Of a stretch of DNA of 64,000 nucleotides, positions 1 through 10,213 are shown in pieces. Made by a program: the position numbers and the translations under genes. The notes below the pieces were generated by a model. That model had not been told where the DNA came from. It ran no database searches and was given only the letters and a program-made list of their open reading frames with translations. This stretch comes from Lysobacteraceae bacterium P (GTDB taxonomy: Bacteria; Pseudomonadota; Gammaproteobacteria; Xanthomonadales; Xanthomonadaceae). Each line of letters begins with the position of its first letter. Position 1 is the stretch's first letter. The DNA lies in contig SCOX01000003.1 of NCBI GenBank assembly GCA_005503055.1, positions 124,001 through 188,000 on the forward strand, given 5' to 3'.

Positions 1-1193
1 GTCGCCGGAACCATCTGCGAGGCCACCGCGCGCTTCCAGATCAGTTCGTAGAGCTTGCGCTCGTCGTCGCTGAGGTAGCGCGCGACCGAGGAGGGCGTGC
101 GCAGCGCGGAGGTCGGACGCACGGCTTCGTGCGCTTCCTGCGCGTTCTTGGACTTGTTCTGGTACGCGTTGGGTTTGTCGGGCAGCGCGCGGGTGCCGTA
201 GTCGCGGGCGATGACGTCGCGCATCTCCGCGATGGCGTCGACCGACAGCGTCACCGAGTCGGTACGCATGTAGCTGATCAGGCCGACCGTGCCTTCCTCG
301 CCGATGGCCACGCCCTCGTACAGCTTCTGCGCGACCTGCATCGTCTTGCGCGTGGTGAAGCCGAGCTTGCGGGAGGCTTCCTGCTGCAGCGTGGAGGTGG
401 TGAACGGTGCGGCCGGACGGCGCTTGCGTTCCTTGCTGGCGACGTCGGTGACGTGCAGCGTGCCGTTGGCGGCGGCGACGATGCGCTTGCGCGCGTCCTC
501 GGCGGTGTCGCCATCGGTAACGGTGAACTGCTCGAACTTCTTGCCGTCGAGCTTGACGAGCTTGGCCGTGAAGGCTTGCGTCGGATGCGCGCACTCGGCC
601 TCGATGGACCAATACTCACGCGCGACGAAGGCTTCGATCTCCTCCTCGCGCTCGACGATCATGCGCAACGCGGGCGATTGCACGCGGCCGGCGGACAGGC
701 CGCGCTGCACCTTGCGCCACAGCACCGGCGAGAGGTTGAAACCGACCAGATAGTCCAGCGCACGGCGCGCCTGCTGCGCATCGACCAGATCGCTGGCGAT
801 GGCGCGCGGCTGGGTCATGGCTTCCTTGATCGCGCGCGGCGTGATCTCGGTGAACACGACGCGCTGCAAGGTCTTGCCTTCGAGCAGGCCGCGCTCCTTC
901 AGGATTTCCGCGATGTGCCAGCTGATCGCTTCGCCTTCGCGGTCCGGGTCGGTCGCCAGATAGAGCGCGTCGGCGGACTTGGCGGCCTTGGCGATCGCAT
1001 CGACGTGCTTTTCGTTCTTGTCGATCAGGTCGTAGCGCATGGCGAAGCCGCGCTCGGGATCGACCGCGCCTTCCTTGGGGACCAGATCTCGGACGTGGCC
1101 ATAGGAGGCCAGGACGGTGAAGTCCTTGCCGAGGTATTTATTGATCGTCTTGGCCTTGGCAGGCGACTCGACGATTAGGAGATTCTTGGCCAT
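1..1193 (-). CDS. topA: DNA topoisomerase I, N-terminal part (cut by window edge)
   Basis: Type IA topoisomerase that relaxes negatively supercoiled DNA in the cytoplasm. The visible part is about 397 residues from the start codon at 1191-1193. It opens with a Toprim domain (NLLIVESPAKAKTI) and contains the GLISYMRTDS active-site motif; the DNA-attacking tyrosine is residue 308, codon at 270-272. The sequence runs open through base 1, so the rest of the core and the zinc-finger C-terminus lie outside the window. Its neighbours smg and dprA follow the usual gammaproteobacterial topA-smg-dprA order. The family identification is secure. Confidence 0.97.
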   Translation of the reverse strand, partial: MAKNLLIVESPAKAKTINKYLGKDFTVLASYGHVRDLVPKEGAVDPERGFAMRYDLIDKNEKHVDAIAKAAKSADALYLATDPDREGEAISWHIAEILKERGLLEGKTLQRVVFTEITPRAIKEAMTQPRAIASDLVDAQQARRALDYLVGFNLSPVLWRKVQRGLSAGRVQSPALRMIVEREEEIEAFVAREYWSIEAECAHPTQAFTAKLVKLDGKKFEQFTVTDGDTAEDARKRIVAAANGTLHVTDVASKERKRRPAAPFTTSTLQQEASRKLGFTTRKTMQVAQKLYEGVAIGEEGTVGLISYMRTDSVTLSVDAIAEMRDVIARDYGTRALPDKPNAYQNKSKNAQEAHEAVRPTSALRTPSSVARYLSDDERKLYELIWKRAVASQMVPA

Positions 1194-1392
1194 GGGGGCT
1201 CCGCAGGACCTGTCCCGGTGCTGCGATGGGGGCGGAAGGAAGGCGGGAGAAGACTACGCCCGCGGCCTGCGGCGCGGGCGTCGAGGGGCTTCTCATTATC
1301 TATTGAGGCCATGCGGCGGCCGCGGCTGTCAAGCGTGGCGGCGTGAAGCCGCCAGGCTGCGGCTGGGGCGGCTGCCCCGTTCAGGTTGGAAT

Positions 1393-2322
1393 TCAGCCCG
1401 CGCCAGCGGCCCGGCGGACGTACTCCTGGTAGGCCGGAAGGGCGATCGCCGCGATGATGCCGACATAGGCCACCATGGCCAGCAGGCCCAGGATCAGCAC
1501 CACGATCGCGACCGCGCCCAGGCCGCGCTGCTGGCGATCGGCGCGGGCCGTGTAGGCCCAGCGGTCGACCACCAGCGTGCTGGCGACCATGTCGTGCAGG
1601 CCCCGCTTGCGCTCGGTGAAGGCGGCCATGATGTAGCCGACATAGAGCGTCAGGTAGCACAGCAGGTGGGAGGCCCAACGCCCGATCGCCTGACCCCGGC
1701 CGAGACGGTGGCCGGTGTTGTCGGTGACCTTGATGCCGACCGCCATCTTGCCCAGGGTGGCCTGCGTGGACGAGGACTCCATGCCGACGTAGTACACCCC
1801 GCTGATCAGCGGATAGGCCAGGTACAACGCGCCCATCAGCAGGGCCAGGGTGCCTGGCGATCCGGCACCGTTGCCGGTGAACAGCCCCGACAGGCCCACG
1901 CCGAAGACGAGCACGGCGACGATCATCACGACGTAGTACGCGACCGTGACCACCAGCGCGTCGATCATCAGTGCGGCCGTGCGTTTCCAGAAGCCGGCGT
2001 AGACGACTTCGCCGGTATCGGCGTAGTAGTCGCCGACTTCGCTGAGCGCGGCCCGAGGCGGGGCATAGGGCGAGACGCGCTCGACGCGGTCGCCGGCCGT
2101 GGAGGCGGGGGTCGCAGGCAGGGGCGGCGGCACGGCCGGCGCCATGTCATCCAGGCCCAGCGCGTCGGAAAAGCGGTCCAGCGGCTGCCAATCGCGGGCG
2201 CCCACATGCCAGGCCAGCGTGTCGCGCTGGACGCGCCCATCACGGTAGGCTTCGCGCACGTTGTCCGCGTCGAGCGGCCCGATCCGGCCCTGGCCCGGAA
2301 GGTGGTAGTACCAGTCGGTCAT
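1393..2322 (-). CDS. GYF_2/RDD-domain membrane protein with pilin-like C-terminal tail
   Basis: A 309-residue inner-membrane protein. The first ~50 residues (WYYHLPGQGRIGPLDADNVR) are a GYF_2/DUF4339 domain, usually a protein-interaction module. Residues ~105-250 form an RDD domain with several membrane segments (YAGFWKRTAALMIDALVV). The last ~30 residues carry a hydrophobic stretch ending in GIIAAIALPAYQEYVRR, which resembles the first helix of type IV pilins but sits at the C-terminus and has no prepilin peptidase site. Function is unknown; the RDD family has been linked to transport. It lies between smg and topA on the same strand. Confidence 0.8.
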   Translation of the reverse strand: MTDWYYHLPGQGRIGPLDADNVREAYRDGRVQRDTLAWHVGARDWQPLDRFSDALGLDDMAPAVPPPLPATPASTAGDRVERVSPYAPPRAALSEVGDYYADTGEVVYAGFWKRTAALMIDALVVTVAYYVVMIVAVLVFGVGLSGLFTGNGAGSPGTLALLMGALYLAYPLISGVYYVGMESSSTQATLGKMAVGIKVTDNTGHRLGRGQAIGRWASHLLCYLTLYVGYIMAAFTERKRGLHDMVASTLVVDRWAYTARADRQQRGLGAVAIVVLILGLLAMVAYVGIIAAIALPAYQEYVRRAAGAG

Positions 2323-2407
2323 GCGCGATCCCCTGAGTTTTCAGTGGGCGGCCGATGGGCCACCCACGCGTGCGCCTCCCCAGGCGCCGTGCGGACGTCG
2401 GACGGCG

Positions 2408-2896
2408 CTAGTGCACCGGCTCGGGTTCGTCCTCGAACATCTGCGTTTCCATCCAGGCGTAGGCCGCTTCGGAACCGGGCTGGTTGAACAGCACCATCAG
2501 CACGACCCACTTCAGGTCGTCCAGGTCGATCTCGTCCTGGTCCAGCGCCATCGCGCGGTCGAGCACGAGTTCGCGCTGGCCCGCGTCGAGCACGCCATGT
2601 TGCTCGAGGAACAGCAGGAACCCGCGGCATTCAACGTCGAGCTTGTCCAGTTCGGGGCCGAAAAACACGCGCACCGGCCCGTTCGCGCGCGGGGCGCTGG
2701 GGCTGGGCCGTTGCTCGGCCAGCGCATCGAGCCATTCGAAGGCTTTGTTGATCTCGGCCGGGCTGAAGCCGGCTTTGCCAAGTTCGTCGAAAAGGGGACC
2801 GCTGCGGAGCGAGTCGCGGTCGCGGACGAGATCCGCATCGTCGGTGAAGTAGTGCTCAAACAGGTACAGCAGGACGTCCAGGATGCTCTCTTTCAT
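2408..2896 (-). CDS. smg: Smg family protein (DUF494)
   Basis: A 162-residue acidic protein of the Smg/DUF494 family, whose members sit beside dprA and topA in gammaproteobacteria and have no firmly established biochemical role. The chosen ATG at 2894-2896 gives the family's typical start [17 protein letters not shown]; an upstream in-frame start would add only seven atypical arginine-rich residues. The length matches the family. Same strand as dprA (upstream) and the RDD gene (downstream). Confidence 0.92.
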   Translation of the reverse strand: MKESILDVLLYLFEHYFTDDADLVRDRDSLRSGPLFDELGKAGFSPAEINKAFEWLDALAEQRPSPSAPRANGPVRVFFGPELDKLDVECRGFLLFLEQHGVLDAGQRELVLDRAMALDQDEIDLDDLKWVVLMVLFNQPGSEAAYAWMETQMFEDEPEPVH

Positions 2897-2982
2897 TTCC
2901 CTCGGCCTGCGCCGCACGCGGCGCGGTGGGCAGAACTTGCGGGTGACCAGCCGTCGCGTCCGGATTCCCTGAACGGGAGCCC

Positions 2983-4122
2983 TCAGCGACTGCGGAAGTA
3001 CCGGCCGTGCTGTGAAAAAACACGGCCATCAAGCTCCATGAGCAGCAGCATGGAGGACACTGCAGCGGCCGTCAATCCAGTCCGCTCCACCAGCTGATCC
3101 ATAGCGGTTGGGTCATGGCCGAGGGCATTCCACAACAACTGGTAGTCGGGGTCGCCCACCCCTGAACCAGCAGCGCCCCCGGCCGGGACTCCTTGGACGG
3201 GCTGGATGGGGGCGTTCAGGCGCATGCGCAAGTCCCGTGCGAGCTCGGCCGTCTGCGGCCCCAGGGCGGCGATCACTTCGCCGGCGGATTCGACCAGTCC
3301 GGCGCCGTCGCGGATCAATCGGTGGCAGCCGCGGGCGAGCGGGTTGTGGATCGAGCCGGGCAGGGCGAACACGTCCCGCCCGGCCTCGGCGGCGAGGCGG
3401 GCCGTGATCAGCGCCCCGGAGCGTTCGGCCGCTTCGATGACCACCGTGCCCAGCGACACGCCCGCGAGTATCCGGTTCCGGCTCGGAAAGTGGAACGACA
3501 CTGGGCCCGTGCCGGGCAGGTACTCGCTGACCACCGCGCCGGTGTCGGCGATACGCGCATGCAGCGCGCCGTTCGAGCGCGGATAAGGGACATCGGCGCC
3601 GGTTCCCAGCACCGCGACCGTGCGACCGCCGACGTCGAGCGTGGCGGTGTGGGCCGCCGTGTCGATCCCTGCCGCCAGACCGCTCGCCACCGTGAATCCG
3701 GAAGCGGCCAGGGCGCGGGCGAAATCGCGCGCGTTGTCTCGTCCGCCCGGCGTCGGCGAGCGGCTGCCCACCACGGCGACCGAGGGGTGCCACAGCAGCG
3801 ACGGGTCCCCCGCAACGAACAGCGCCAGCGGCGGATTCGGCGAGCGGCGCAGCAGTGGCGGGTAGTCCGGGTCGTGCCAGCCGATCAGGTGATGATGCGG
3901 CGCCTGCAGCCAGGCCAGCGCCCGCGGCGGCGGCTCTGTCCGGGACAGCGCCGCGACCTGCTCGGCCGGCATGCCGCCGGCACGCCAGGCCTGCGGGCCC
4001 GCCGCCAGCACTCCACCAGGGCCGTCGTGACGTTCGATCAGCGTGCGTCGCACGTCCGCGGAGCCGCCGGCAGCGATCAGGCGCAACAGCGCGGCGGGGC
4101 AGTCGTGGGGAGCGGCGGTCAT
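2983..4122 (-). CDS. dprA: DNA-processing protein DprA/Smf
   Basis: Loads RecA onto incoming single-stranded DNA during natural transformation; cytoplasmic. The 379-residue protein has a short N-terminal helical domain, a Rossmann-like core beginning at about residue 115 ([16 protein letters not shown]) with [11 protein letters not shown] and the family's [18 protein letters not shown] stretch, and a C-terminal winged-helix/DML1-like domain (residues ~325-379, [19 protein letters not shown]). Length and order of motifs are normal for DprA. It lies 86 bp upstream of smg, with the LysM gene upstream. Confidence 0.95.
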   Translation of the reverse strand: MTAAPHDCPAALLRLIAAGGSADVRRTLIERHDGPGGVLAAGPQAWRAGGMPAEQVAALSRTEPPPRALAWLQAPHHHLIGWHDPDYPPLLRRSPNPPLALFVAGDPSLLWHPSVAVVGSRSPTPGGRDNARDFARALAASGFTVASGLAAGIDTAAHTATLDVGGRTVAVLGTGADVPYPRSNGALHARIADTGAVVSEYLPGTGPVSFHFPSRNRILAGVSLGTVVIEAAERSGALITARLAAEAGRDVFALPGSIHNPLARGCHRLIRDGAGLVESAGEVIAALGPQTAELARDLRMRLNAPIQPVQGVPAGGAAGSGVGDPDYQLLWNALGHDPTAMDQLVERTGLTAAAVSSMLLLMELDGRVFSQHGRYFRSR

Positions 4123-4146
4123 CCTCCCAGCGTCGGCCGGAAACGA

Positions 4147-4170
4147 CGACGGCGCCCTAGGGCGCCGTCG
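4147..4170 (-). terminator. Perfect 24-bp palindrome, candidate terminator of the LysM gene
   Basis: CGACGGCGCC-CTAG-GGCGCCGTCG forms a ten-base-pair GC-rich stem with a four-base loop, 34 bp after the stop codon of the LysM gene and 25 bp before the dprA start. On the minus strand it is followed by only a short T-containing stretch (TCGTCGTTT), so termination may be partial. Confidence 0.5.
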
Positions 4171-4203
4171 CGTGTATCAGTCGGAAAGCTCCGGAAGCGC
4201 GTG

Positions 4204-5361
4204 TCAGTTCGTCGCGTCCGGATGCTTCAGGCGGTAGCCCAGGCGTGTCGGGCGGACGCCGTCCATGACCAGCGCGTAGCTGACCTTGTCGAAGGTGCGG
4301 AACACCATGACGTGGCTGGTGAATTCGTCCGGCATCTTCACCTTCTCGCCGCGGGTATGGGCGTCCGGGCTGCGGTCGATGCCGGCCTTCACGCGGTCGA
4401 CCTCGATGCTGCCCTGGCGCCACACCGAGAACACGGTGCCGTTGTTCACGCCGTCCGCGGCGCCGACCGAAAGGGCGACTACGTCGCGGGTGCCACCGCT
4501 GGAAACCATGTCGGCCACGGCGATGACCCGGGCCCGATCCACGGACGGCTCCTGGACCGGCGCGTGCGGCATGAACTGCAGGTCGTACGCCTGTGCCTCG
4601 ACCGGGATCAGACGGTCGCCGGCGCGGACTTCGTGGCCGTTGTTGTCGATCAGCAGCGTGGCTGCCTCGGCGTCACCGACGATGCCGCGGCTGATGGTGC
4701 CGGTGGTGACCTTGGCCAGTTCGTAGCCGAGGAACTCGCCACCGCTAGGGGGCAACTGGTAGGCCCACAGGCTCTCGGTGCCCCAGTTGCGCTGACCGCG
4801 GAAGTCCAGCGTCTGCGCACGGCGGCCGGAAGGCTCGCAGCAACGCTTGGGATCGAGCGTCTGGAAGCGCTGGCTCGGGCGCACCACCATGTAGCGCTGG
4901 CCCGGCTGCGCGTCCGGCAGGCCCTTCACGTACACGACCTGGTCCAGGCTGCCGCGCAGGCGGTCCTCTTCCAGGCCAACCACGTAGGGCAGGCTTTCGA
5001 ACTCATCCACCACGCGCAGGTCCTTCAGGAAGGCCTCCACGTCGGCGAGCGGAATGGCATTGATCGGGGCTTCCTGGCGCGGGCCTTCCTGCACCGCGAC
5101 GCGGTCGAGGTAGGCCAGCGAGAGGACGTCGCCCGGATAGATCAGGTGCGGGTTCTTGACCTGCGGGTTGGCCTGCCAGATTTCAGGCCACAACCACGGC
5201 TTCTTCAGGAAGCGTCCGGCGATGTCCCAAAGCGTGTCGCCCTTCTGCACCACGTAGGTGTCCGGGTGGCCGCCTGCAACCTCGGCGGCGACGCCGTAGG
5301 TGGCAATCGTGAGCAACGCAGCGGTCAAGACCGTGCGCAACGGTTTAATCATCGTGGCCAT
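4204..5361 (-). CDS. LysM-domain exported protein
   Basis: A 385-residue protein with an N-terminal signal peptide (basic [11 protein letters not shown] followed by a hydrophobic run to about residue 26) and one LysM peptidoglycan-binding domain at ~34-82 ([32 protein letters not shown]). The remaining ~300 residues are mostly beta-rich and unassigned. It is probably periplasmic and bound to peptidoglycan. A LysM gene beside dprA is usual in Xanthomonadaceae. The ATG at 5359-5361 is preferred over the one nine bases downstream because an AGGGGA stretch lies about nine bases before it. It diverges from def. Confidence 0.85.
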   Translation of the reverse strand: MATMIKPLRTVLTAALLTIATYGVAAEVAGGHPDTYVVQKGDTLWDIAGRFLKKPWLWPEIWQANPQVKNPHLIYPGDVLSLAYLDRVAVQEGPRQEAPINAIPLADVEAFLKDLRVVDEFESLPYVVGLEEDRLRGSLDQVVYVKGLPDAQPGQRYMVVRPSQRFQTLDPKRCCEPSGRRAQTLDFRGQRNWGTESLWAYQLPPSGGEFLGYELAKVTTGTISRGIVGDAEAATLLIDNNGHEVRAGDRLIPVEAQAYDLQFMPHAPVQEPSVDRARVIAVADMVSSGGTRDVVALSVGAADGVNNGTVFSVWRQGSIEVDRVKAGIDRSPDAHTRGEKVKMPDEFTSHVMVFRTFDKVSYALVMDGVRPTRLGYRLKHPDATN

Positions 5362-5439
5362 CTGGCAATCCCCTTACCGCCCCGTAACCGCTGCCCCAGC
5401 AGCTTCCCCAACACACCCGTGAAGGTGGGGCCCCGCGGC

Positions 5440-5470
5440 ACTATAGCCCAGAAGAACCGCAGGGTTGCAA
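5440..5470 (-). promoter_or_regulatory. Candidate promoter of the LysM-dprA-smg gene series
   Basis: On the minus strand, TTGCAA (5470-5465) is followed after 19 bases by TATAGT (5445-5440), about 80 bases before the LysM start codon. The spacer is longer than ideal and no experiment supports it. A separate TACAAT at 5494-5499 points toward def on the plus strand, without a convincing -35 partner. Confidence 0.35.
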
Positions 5471-5544
5471 GCGTTGGCGAGCCATTACGGGGTTACAATC
5501 ACGCTACTTCTTGCGGTTGTGACACAAGCCCCCATTTCCACGCC

Positions 5545-6060
5545 ATGGCACTGCTCCCCATCCTCGAATTCCCCGATCCGCGCCTGCGCACCGTCGCCGC
5601 GCCGGTCGCTCCCGCGCACATCGCCGACGCCGACTTCCAGACGTTGATCGACGACATGTTCGAGACGATGTACGAGGCCCCGGGCATCGGTCTGGCCGCC
5701 AGCCAGGTCGACGTGCACCAGGCCTTCATGGTCATCGACGTGAGTGAGGAGAAGGATCAGCCGATGGTCTTCATCAATCCGCAGATCGTGGCGCGCGACG
5801 GCGAGCAGGTCTACCAGGAAGGCTGCCTGTCGGTGCCCGGCATCTTCGCCGACGTCACCCGCGCCGATCGCATCACCGTCAAGTACCTGGACCGCACCGG
5901 GAAGGAATGCGAGCTGGACGTCGACGGCCTGCTGGCCGTGTGCATCCAGCACGAGATGGACCACCTGGCAGGCAAGCTGTTCGTCGATTACCTCTCGCCG
6001 CTCAAGCGCGAGATGGTTCGCAAGAAGCTCGCCAAGGCGCGCCGGCAGGCCGCGGCGTAA
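5545..6060 (+). CDS. def: Peptide deformylase
   Basis: Removes the N-formyl group from nascent proteins in the cytoplasm using a bound metal ion. The 171-residue protein shows all three family motifs: [15 protein letters not shown] (metal-ligand Cys94) and HEMDH (His136, Glu137, His140). The ATG at 5545 gives the standard [15 protein letters not shown] start. It is followed by fmt, the gene for the enzyme that adds the formyl group, the usual bacterial pairing; a 175-bp spacer with an inverted repeat separates the two. Length is normal. Confidence 0.98.
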   Translation: MALLPILEFPDPRLRTVAAPVAPAHIADADFQTLIDDMFETMYEAPGIGLAASQVDVHQAFMVIDVSEEKDQPMVFINPQIVARDGEQVYQEGCLSVPGIFADVTRADRITVKYLDRTGKECELDVDGLLAVCIQHEMDHLAGKLFVDYLSPLKREMVRKKLAKARRQAAA

Positions 6061-6065
6061 GTCCA

Positions 6066-6231
6066 GGGGATCGGGAATGGAGAATCGGGAATCGTCACGA
6101 GCGACTCCCACGCCTCCACTCCTGCCGTTTCTGGTCGGCGACACTGCTCCCCGTGCGCGAGGGGCGAATAGGGCGTTGACGCCCGGCGCGCCATTGCTTT
6201 TCCCGATCCCTCATTCCCACTCCCGATTCCC
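6066..6231. repeat. Imperfect inverted repeat of GGGAATCGGGA-type sequence between def and fmt
   Basis: The left arm at 6066-6094 reads GGGGATCGGGAATGGAGAAT followed by CGGGAATCG. The right arm at 6202-6231 is its imperfect reverse complement, built from CCCGATCCC, TCATTCCCA and CTCCCGATTCCC. About 107 bases lie between the arms. The arms are made of short GGGAATSGGGA units of a kind seen between genes in Xanthomonas relatives. It contains no open frame of its own and could be a dispersed REP/MITE-like element. Confidence 0.6.
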
Positions 6232-6235
6232 ACCT

Positions 6236-7153
6236 ATGCGCCTCGTCTTCGCCGGCACTCCCGACTTCGCCGTTCCGTGCCTGCGCGCGGCCGCGCAGCG
6301 CAATGAAGTTGTTGCGGTCTATACGCAGCCCGACCGCCCCGCCGGTCGCGGGCGTGAACTCACGCCATCGCCGGTCAAGCGCGAAGCGCTGCTGCGCGGG
6401 ATCCCGGTGCTGCAGCCGGAGAATTTCAAGTCGGCCGTCTCCAAGGAAGCGCTGCGCGCGCTGCAGCCGGACCTGATGATCGTGGTCGCCTACGGCCTGA
6501 TCCTGCCGCAGTCGGTGCTCGACATTCCCACTTACGGTTGCTGGAACGTGCATGCCTCGCTGCTGCCGCGCTGGCGAGGCGCCGCGCCGATCCAGCGCGC
6601 GATCGAAGCCGGGGACACGCGGACCGGCGTGTGCCTGATGCAGATGGAGAAAGGCCTGGACACCGGCCCGGTGCTGCTGTCGCAGGCGTTGGACATCGGC
6701 GAGCACGAAACCGGCGGCCAGTTGCACGATCGGCTGTCCACGCTCGGCGCGCAGGTGCTCGCCGACGGACTGGGCCTGCTGCGCGCGGACATCCGTCCGG
6801 TGCCGCAACCGCAGCCGGACGAAGGCGTCACCTACGCGCACAAGCTCGACAAGGCCGAAGCAAGGCTGGATTGGACGCAGACGGCGCGCACGCTCGCGAA
6901 CAAGGTGCGCGCATTCAACCCGTGGCCGATGGCCGAAGCGACCGTGGCTGGTGAGCGCGTGCGCGTACACGGCGCGATCGCGCTGGACGAAACGCACGAG
7001 TCGCCGGCGGGCACGCTGTTGCGCGCGTCGCGCGACGGGCTCGATATCGGCTGTGGCGAGGGCGTGCTGCGCATCCGCGTGCTGCAGCGTGAAGGCGGCA
7101 AGGCGATCACCGCCGCCGACTACCTCAACGGCCGCCGCGACCTGGCGATTTGA
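6236..7153 (+). CDS. fmt: Methionyl-tRNA formyltransferase
   Basis: Transfers a formyl group from 10-formyl-tetrahydrofolate to initiator Met-tRNA. The 305-residue protein begins [14 protein letters not shown] and has the N-terminal Rossmann-type catalytic domain with the [15 protein letters not shown] signature around the active site, followed by a C-terminal tRNA-binding barrel ([15 protein letters not shown] onward). Length is typical. The rsmB start codon follows after eight bases, so the two are co-transcribed. Confidence 0.98.
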   Translation: MRLVFAGTPDFAVPCLRAAAQRNEVVAVYTQPDRPAGRGRELTPSPVKREALLRGIPVLQPENFKSAVSKEALRALQPDLMIVVAYGLILPQSVLDIPTYGCWNVHASLLPRWRGAAPIQRAIEAGDTRTGVCLMQMEKGLDTGPVLLSQALDIGEHETGGQLHDRLSTLGAQVLADGLGLLRADIRPVPQPQPDEGVTYAHKLDKAEARLDWTQTARTLANKVRAFNPWPMAEATVAGERVRVHGAIALDETHESPAGTLLRASRDGLDIGCGEGVLRIRVLQREGGKAITAADYLNGRRDLAI

Positions 7154-7161
7154 GGCCGCGC

Positions 7162-8466
7162 ATGAAACCGACTCCCGGCGTGCAGCCCCGCGTCATCGCC
7201 GCGCGCGTGCTCGACGCAGTGCTGCACCACGGACGTTCGTTGAAGGCCGAACTCGCGCAGGCGCTCGGGTCCTTGAACGACCCGCGCGATCGCGCGCTGG
7301 TGGAGGCGATCTGCTTCACCGTCCTGCGCCAGCCCGCGCGTTACGAAGCCGCACTGCGCGCCTGGATGAGCAAACCGCTGCCGCGCCGCGATGGGGAACT
7401 CAAGGCGCTGGTGTTCGCCGGTTTCGCCCAGCTCGATCCGCTGGCGCTGCCGGCGCACGCGGCGCTTGCGGCAACGGTCGATGCGGCACGCGTGCTCGGC
7501 CGCACGCACCAGGCCGGGCTCGTCAACGCGCTGCTGCGACGCGCTCAGCGCGAAGGCATTCCGGCCGGCGAAGCGCATGCGCATTGGCCGCGATGGCTGC
7601 GCGAACGCATCGCCGCCGACTGGCCGCAGGACGAGGCGGCGATCCTCGATGCGAGCGCTGCGGAACCGCCTATGTGGCTGCGCATCAATCGTCGCCAGAC
7701 CACGCCGGCGCACTACCTCGCGCGCCTGCATGACGCCGGCATTGCCGCGCAGCTCGACGCCGATGTTCCCGACGGCGTGCGCCTGGATACACCCGTCGCG
7801 GTCGCGATGCTGCCCGGGTTCGCCGAAGGCGCCGCGTCCGTGCAGGACGCGTCCGCGCAACTGGTGGCCGAAGCGTTGGCGCCTGCGCCGGGCGCGCGCG
7901 TGCTCGATGCCTGCGTCGCGCCCGGTGGCAAGACCGCACACCTGCTCGAACGCGATGCGGCGGTGCGCCTCACCGCGATCGACATCGACGCCAAACGCCT
8001 GGAGCGCGTGCGAAGCAACCTCTCGCGCCTGGGTCTGCATGCGGGTGTGAAGCTCGACGCCGCCGACGCCGCCGACACGACGGCCTGGTGGGACGGCACG
8101 CCGTTCGACGCGGTGTTGCTCGACGCCCCGTGCTCGGCTACCGGCATCGTGCGCCGCCAACCCGATGTGTTGCAGCACCGTCGCGCGTCAGACCTGCAGG
8201 CGTTGTCCGCCACGCAGTCGCGCCTGCTCGACGCGCTGTGGACGACCCTCGCCCCCGGCGGCGTGCTGCTGTACGCGACCTGTTCGATCCTCAGGGTCGA
8301 GAACGAGGCGCAGGTCGAAGCCTTCCTCGCGCGCACCTCCGACGCCGTCGCCGAGACGCTGCCCGACCGCTTCGGTCGGTCCACCGGCGCGGGGCGGCAA
8401 CGGCTTCCAGGAGAAGGCGGTTTCGACGGGTTCTACTACGCTCGCCTTCGCAAGCGCGCGCACTAA
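7162..8466 (+). CDS. rsmB: 16S rRNA (cytosine-967-C5)-methyltransferase RsmB
   Basis: Methylates C967 of 16S rRNA with S-adenosylmethionine. The 434-residue protein has an N-terminal NusB-like RNA-binding domain ([20 protein letters not shown]) and a C-terminal Rossmann methyltransferase domain with the SAM-binding motif [17 protein letters not shown] and the two functional cysteines in DAPCSATG and YATCSI. The ATG at 7162 is preferred to the TTG at 7150, which overlaps the fmt stop and adds four non-conserved residues. The def-fmt-rsmB order is the classical one. Confidence 0.96.
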   Translation: MKPTPGVQPRVIAARVLDAVLHHGRSLKAELAQALGSLNDPRDRALVEAICFTVLRQPARYEAALRAWMSKPLPRRDGELKALVFAGFAQLDPLALPAHAALAATVDAARVLGRTHQAGLVNALLRRAQREGIPAGEAHAHWPRWLRERIAADWPQDEAAILDASAAEPPMWLRINRRQTTPAHYLARLHDAGIAAQLDADVPDGVRLDTPVAVAMLPGFAEGAASVQDASAQLVAEALAPAPGARVLDACVAPGGKTAHLLERDAAVRLTAIDIDAKRLERVRSNLSRLGLHAGVKLDAADAADTTAWWDGTPFDAVLLDAPCSATGIVRRQPDVLQHRRASDLQALSATQSRLLDALWTTLAPGGVLLYATCSILRVENEAQVEAFLARTSDAVAETLPDRFGRSTGAGRQRLPGEGGFDGFYYARLRKRAH

Positions 8467-8512
8467 CCGCGTTCTGACAAAACGGCTACATCGCGCGGCT
8501 ATCATCCGCGCA

Positions 8513-10183
8513 ATGCCGACAAGCCTCCGTTCCCGCGACACCTGGCTGTTCTGGATCATCGCCCTGCTCGTGCTGGGCGCGGGGCTGGGTTTGCGCGATC
8601 CCTGGCCCGCCGACGAACCGCGTTTCACGCTCGTCGCCAAGCACATGGTGGAAAGCGGCGACTGGCTGTTCCCGCACCGCGGACACGAGCTGTACTCCGA
8701 CAAGCCGCCGGTCTTCATGTGGCTGCAGGCGGTCGGCTACTCGGTCTTCGGAAACTGGCGCGTCGCCTTTCTGCTGCCGTCGCTGCTGGCCGCGCTCGGC
8801 ACGCTGTGGTGCGTCGTCGATCTGGGCTCGCGCTGGTGGACGCGTCGCGTCGGCATCTACGCGGGCTATGCGCTGCTGTTCGCGCTGCAGTTCACCTGGC
8901 AGGCGAAGAAGGCACAGATCGATCCGTTGGTGGTGTTCTGGATAACCCTGGGCAACTACGGTCTGCTGCGCCACGTGCAGCAGGTAGCCCGCAATCGCGG
9001 CCCGGACTGGCCGATGTGGATGCTCGGCTGGGCCGCCGCCGCCCTGGGCGTGATCAGCAAAGGCGTGGGCTTTCTCGCGCTGTTGATGCTGGTGCCGGCG
9101 GGCATCGCCTCGCTACACGGCTGGAAGGTGAAAGTGCACGTGCGCGATCCGCGCTTCTGGCTCGGCCCGCTCGCGTTCGTGCTCGCCGCGTGCGTGTGGC
9201 TGGTGCCGATGCTGATCGCTGCATCCGGCAACTCCAGCCCGGAATACGGCGCCTACGTCGACGACATCCTCTTGCGCCAGACGGCCAAGCGTTATGGCGC
9301 GTCGTGGGATCACGGCCAGCCGCTGTGGTACTTCCTGGAAGTGATGGCGACGATGTGGCTGCCCACGGTGCTCGCGTTGCCGTGGGCGATCCCCGCGTGG
9401 CGCCGCCGCCTGCGCCGCCGCGATCCGCGCTACCTGCTGCCGTTGGCGTGGTGGGCGCTGGTGATCGTGTTCTTCACCATTCCCAGCGGCAAGCGCGACA
9501 TGTACATCCTGCCCGCGCTGCCGATGATGGCGCTGGCGCTCGGGCCGCTGCTGCCGGGGCTGATGCGCAAGCTGGCCGTGCGTCGCGTCGCATTCGGCTT
9601 CACTGCGGTGTTCGCCTTCGCGCTGCTGGCGGGCGGGCTGGCGATGTGGTTGGGCGATCCGGGCTTCGAACGCCGCTTCGTTGCCGAACGCGGACTGGAG
9701 AACGAAGCCGGCGCGTTGGCGATGAGCATCACCGCGCTGGGCGTGTGGGGCGTGCTGTGCCTGCTCTGGACCGGACGCCGCCGACCGTTCGCGGGAATGA
9801 TCGCGTTGCTCTCGGGGCTGTGGGTGGTGTTCGGACTGCTGCTGGCGCCGCTGCTCAACGATTCCTCGTCGGCGCGTGGGCTGATGACGCAGGTCGGCCA
9901 GCGCATCGGGCCCGACGCCGAGCTCGGCCTGGTGGCATGGCGCGAGCAGAATCTGTTGATGGCCGATCGCCGTGTCGCCGAGTTCGGTTTCAAGGTGGAT
10001 TTCGACGAACAGATGCAGCGCGGCCTGCGCTGGCAACACGAGGCGCCGCAATCGCGCTGGCTGCTGGTGCAGGACGTCGCGCTCGCGCCCTGCATCGACA
10101 TCGCGCGCACGCAGCACCTGGGCAACGCGAACCGGCGCGGCTGGACGCTGGTGCCGGGCGAGGCGACGTCGGGTTGTCGATGA
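8513..10183 (+). CDS. GT39/ArnT-like membrane glycosyltransferase
   Basis: A 556-residue polytopic membrane protein with about a dozen hydrophobic segments. The first periplasmic loop has the family's acidic motif (RDPWPADEPRFTLVAKHMV) and ELYSDKPPVFMWLQAVGY, both hallmarks of PMT/ArnT-type glycosyltransferases that use polyprenyl-phosphate sugars on the outer face of the inner membrane. The acceptor is unknown; lipid A, another lipid or protein are possible. The ATG at 8513 is the first one preceding the membrane region. It is convergent with the GT2 gene that follows. Confidence 0.85.
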   Translation: MPTSLRSRDTWLFWIIALLVLGAGLGLRDPWPADEPRFTLVAKHMVESGDWLFPHRGHELYSDKPPVFMWLQAVGYSVFGNWRVAFLLPSLLAALGTLWCVVDLGSRWWTRRVGIYAGYALLFALQFTWQAKKAQIDPLVVFWITLGNYGLLRHVQQVARNRGPDWPMWMLGWAAAALGVISKGVGFLALLMLVPAGIASLHGWKVKVHVRDPRFWLGPLAFVLAACVWLVPMLIAASGNSSPEYGAYVDDILLRQTAKRYGASWDHGQPLWYFLEVMATMWLPTVLALPWAIPAWRRRLRRRDPRYLLPLAWWALVIVFFTIPSGKRDMYILPALPMMALALGPLLPGLMRKLAVRRVAFGFTAVFAFALLAGGLAMWLGDPGFERRFVAERGLENEAGALAMSITALGVWGVLCLLWTGRRRPFAGMIALLSGLWVVFGLLLAPLLNDSSSARGLMTQVGQRIGPDAELGLVAWREQNLLMADRRVAEFGFKVDFDEQMQRGLRWQHEAPQSRWLLVQDVALAPCIDIARTQHLGNANRRGWTLVPGEATSGCR

Positions 10184-10213
10184 ACCGCCCGCGTCGGCAG
10201 GCGCCGGCGGGGA

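Noticed and set aside
3193-5544. Long plus-strand extension upstream of def
   Set aside because: It runs antisense through dprA and the LysM gene. The peptide deformylase starts at 5545 with a family-typical N-terminus.
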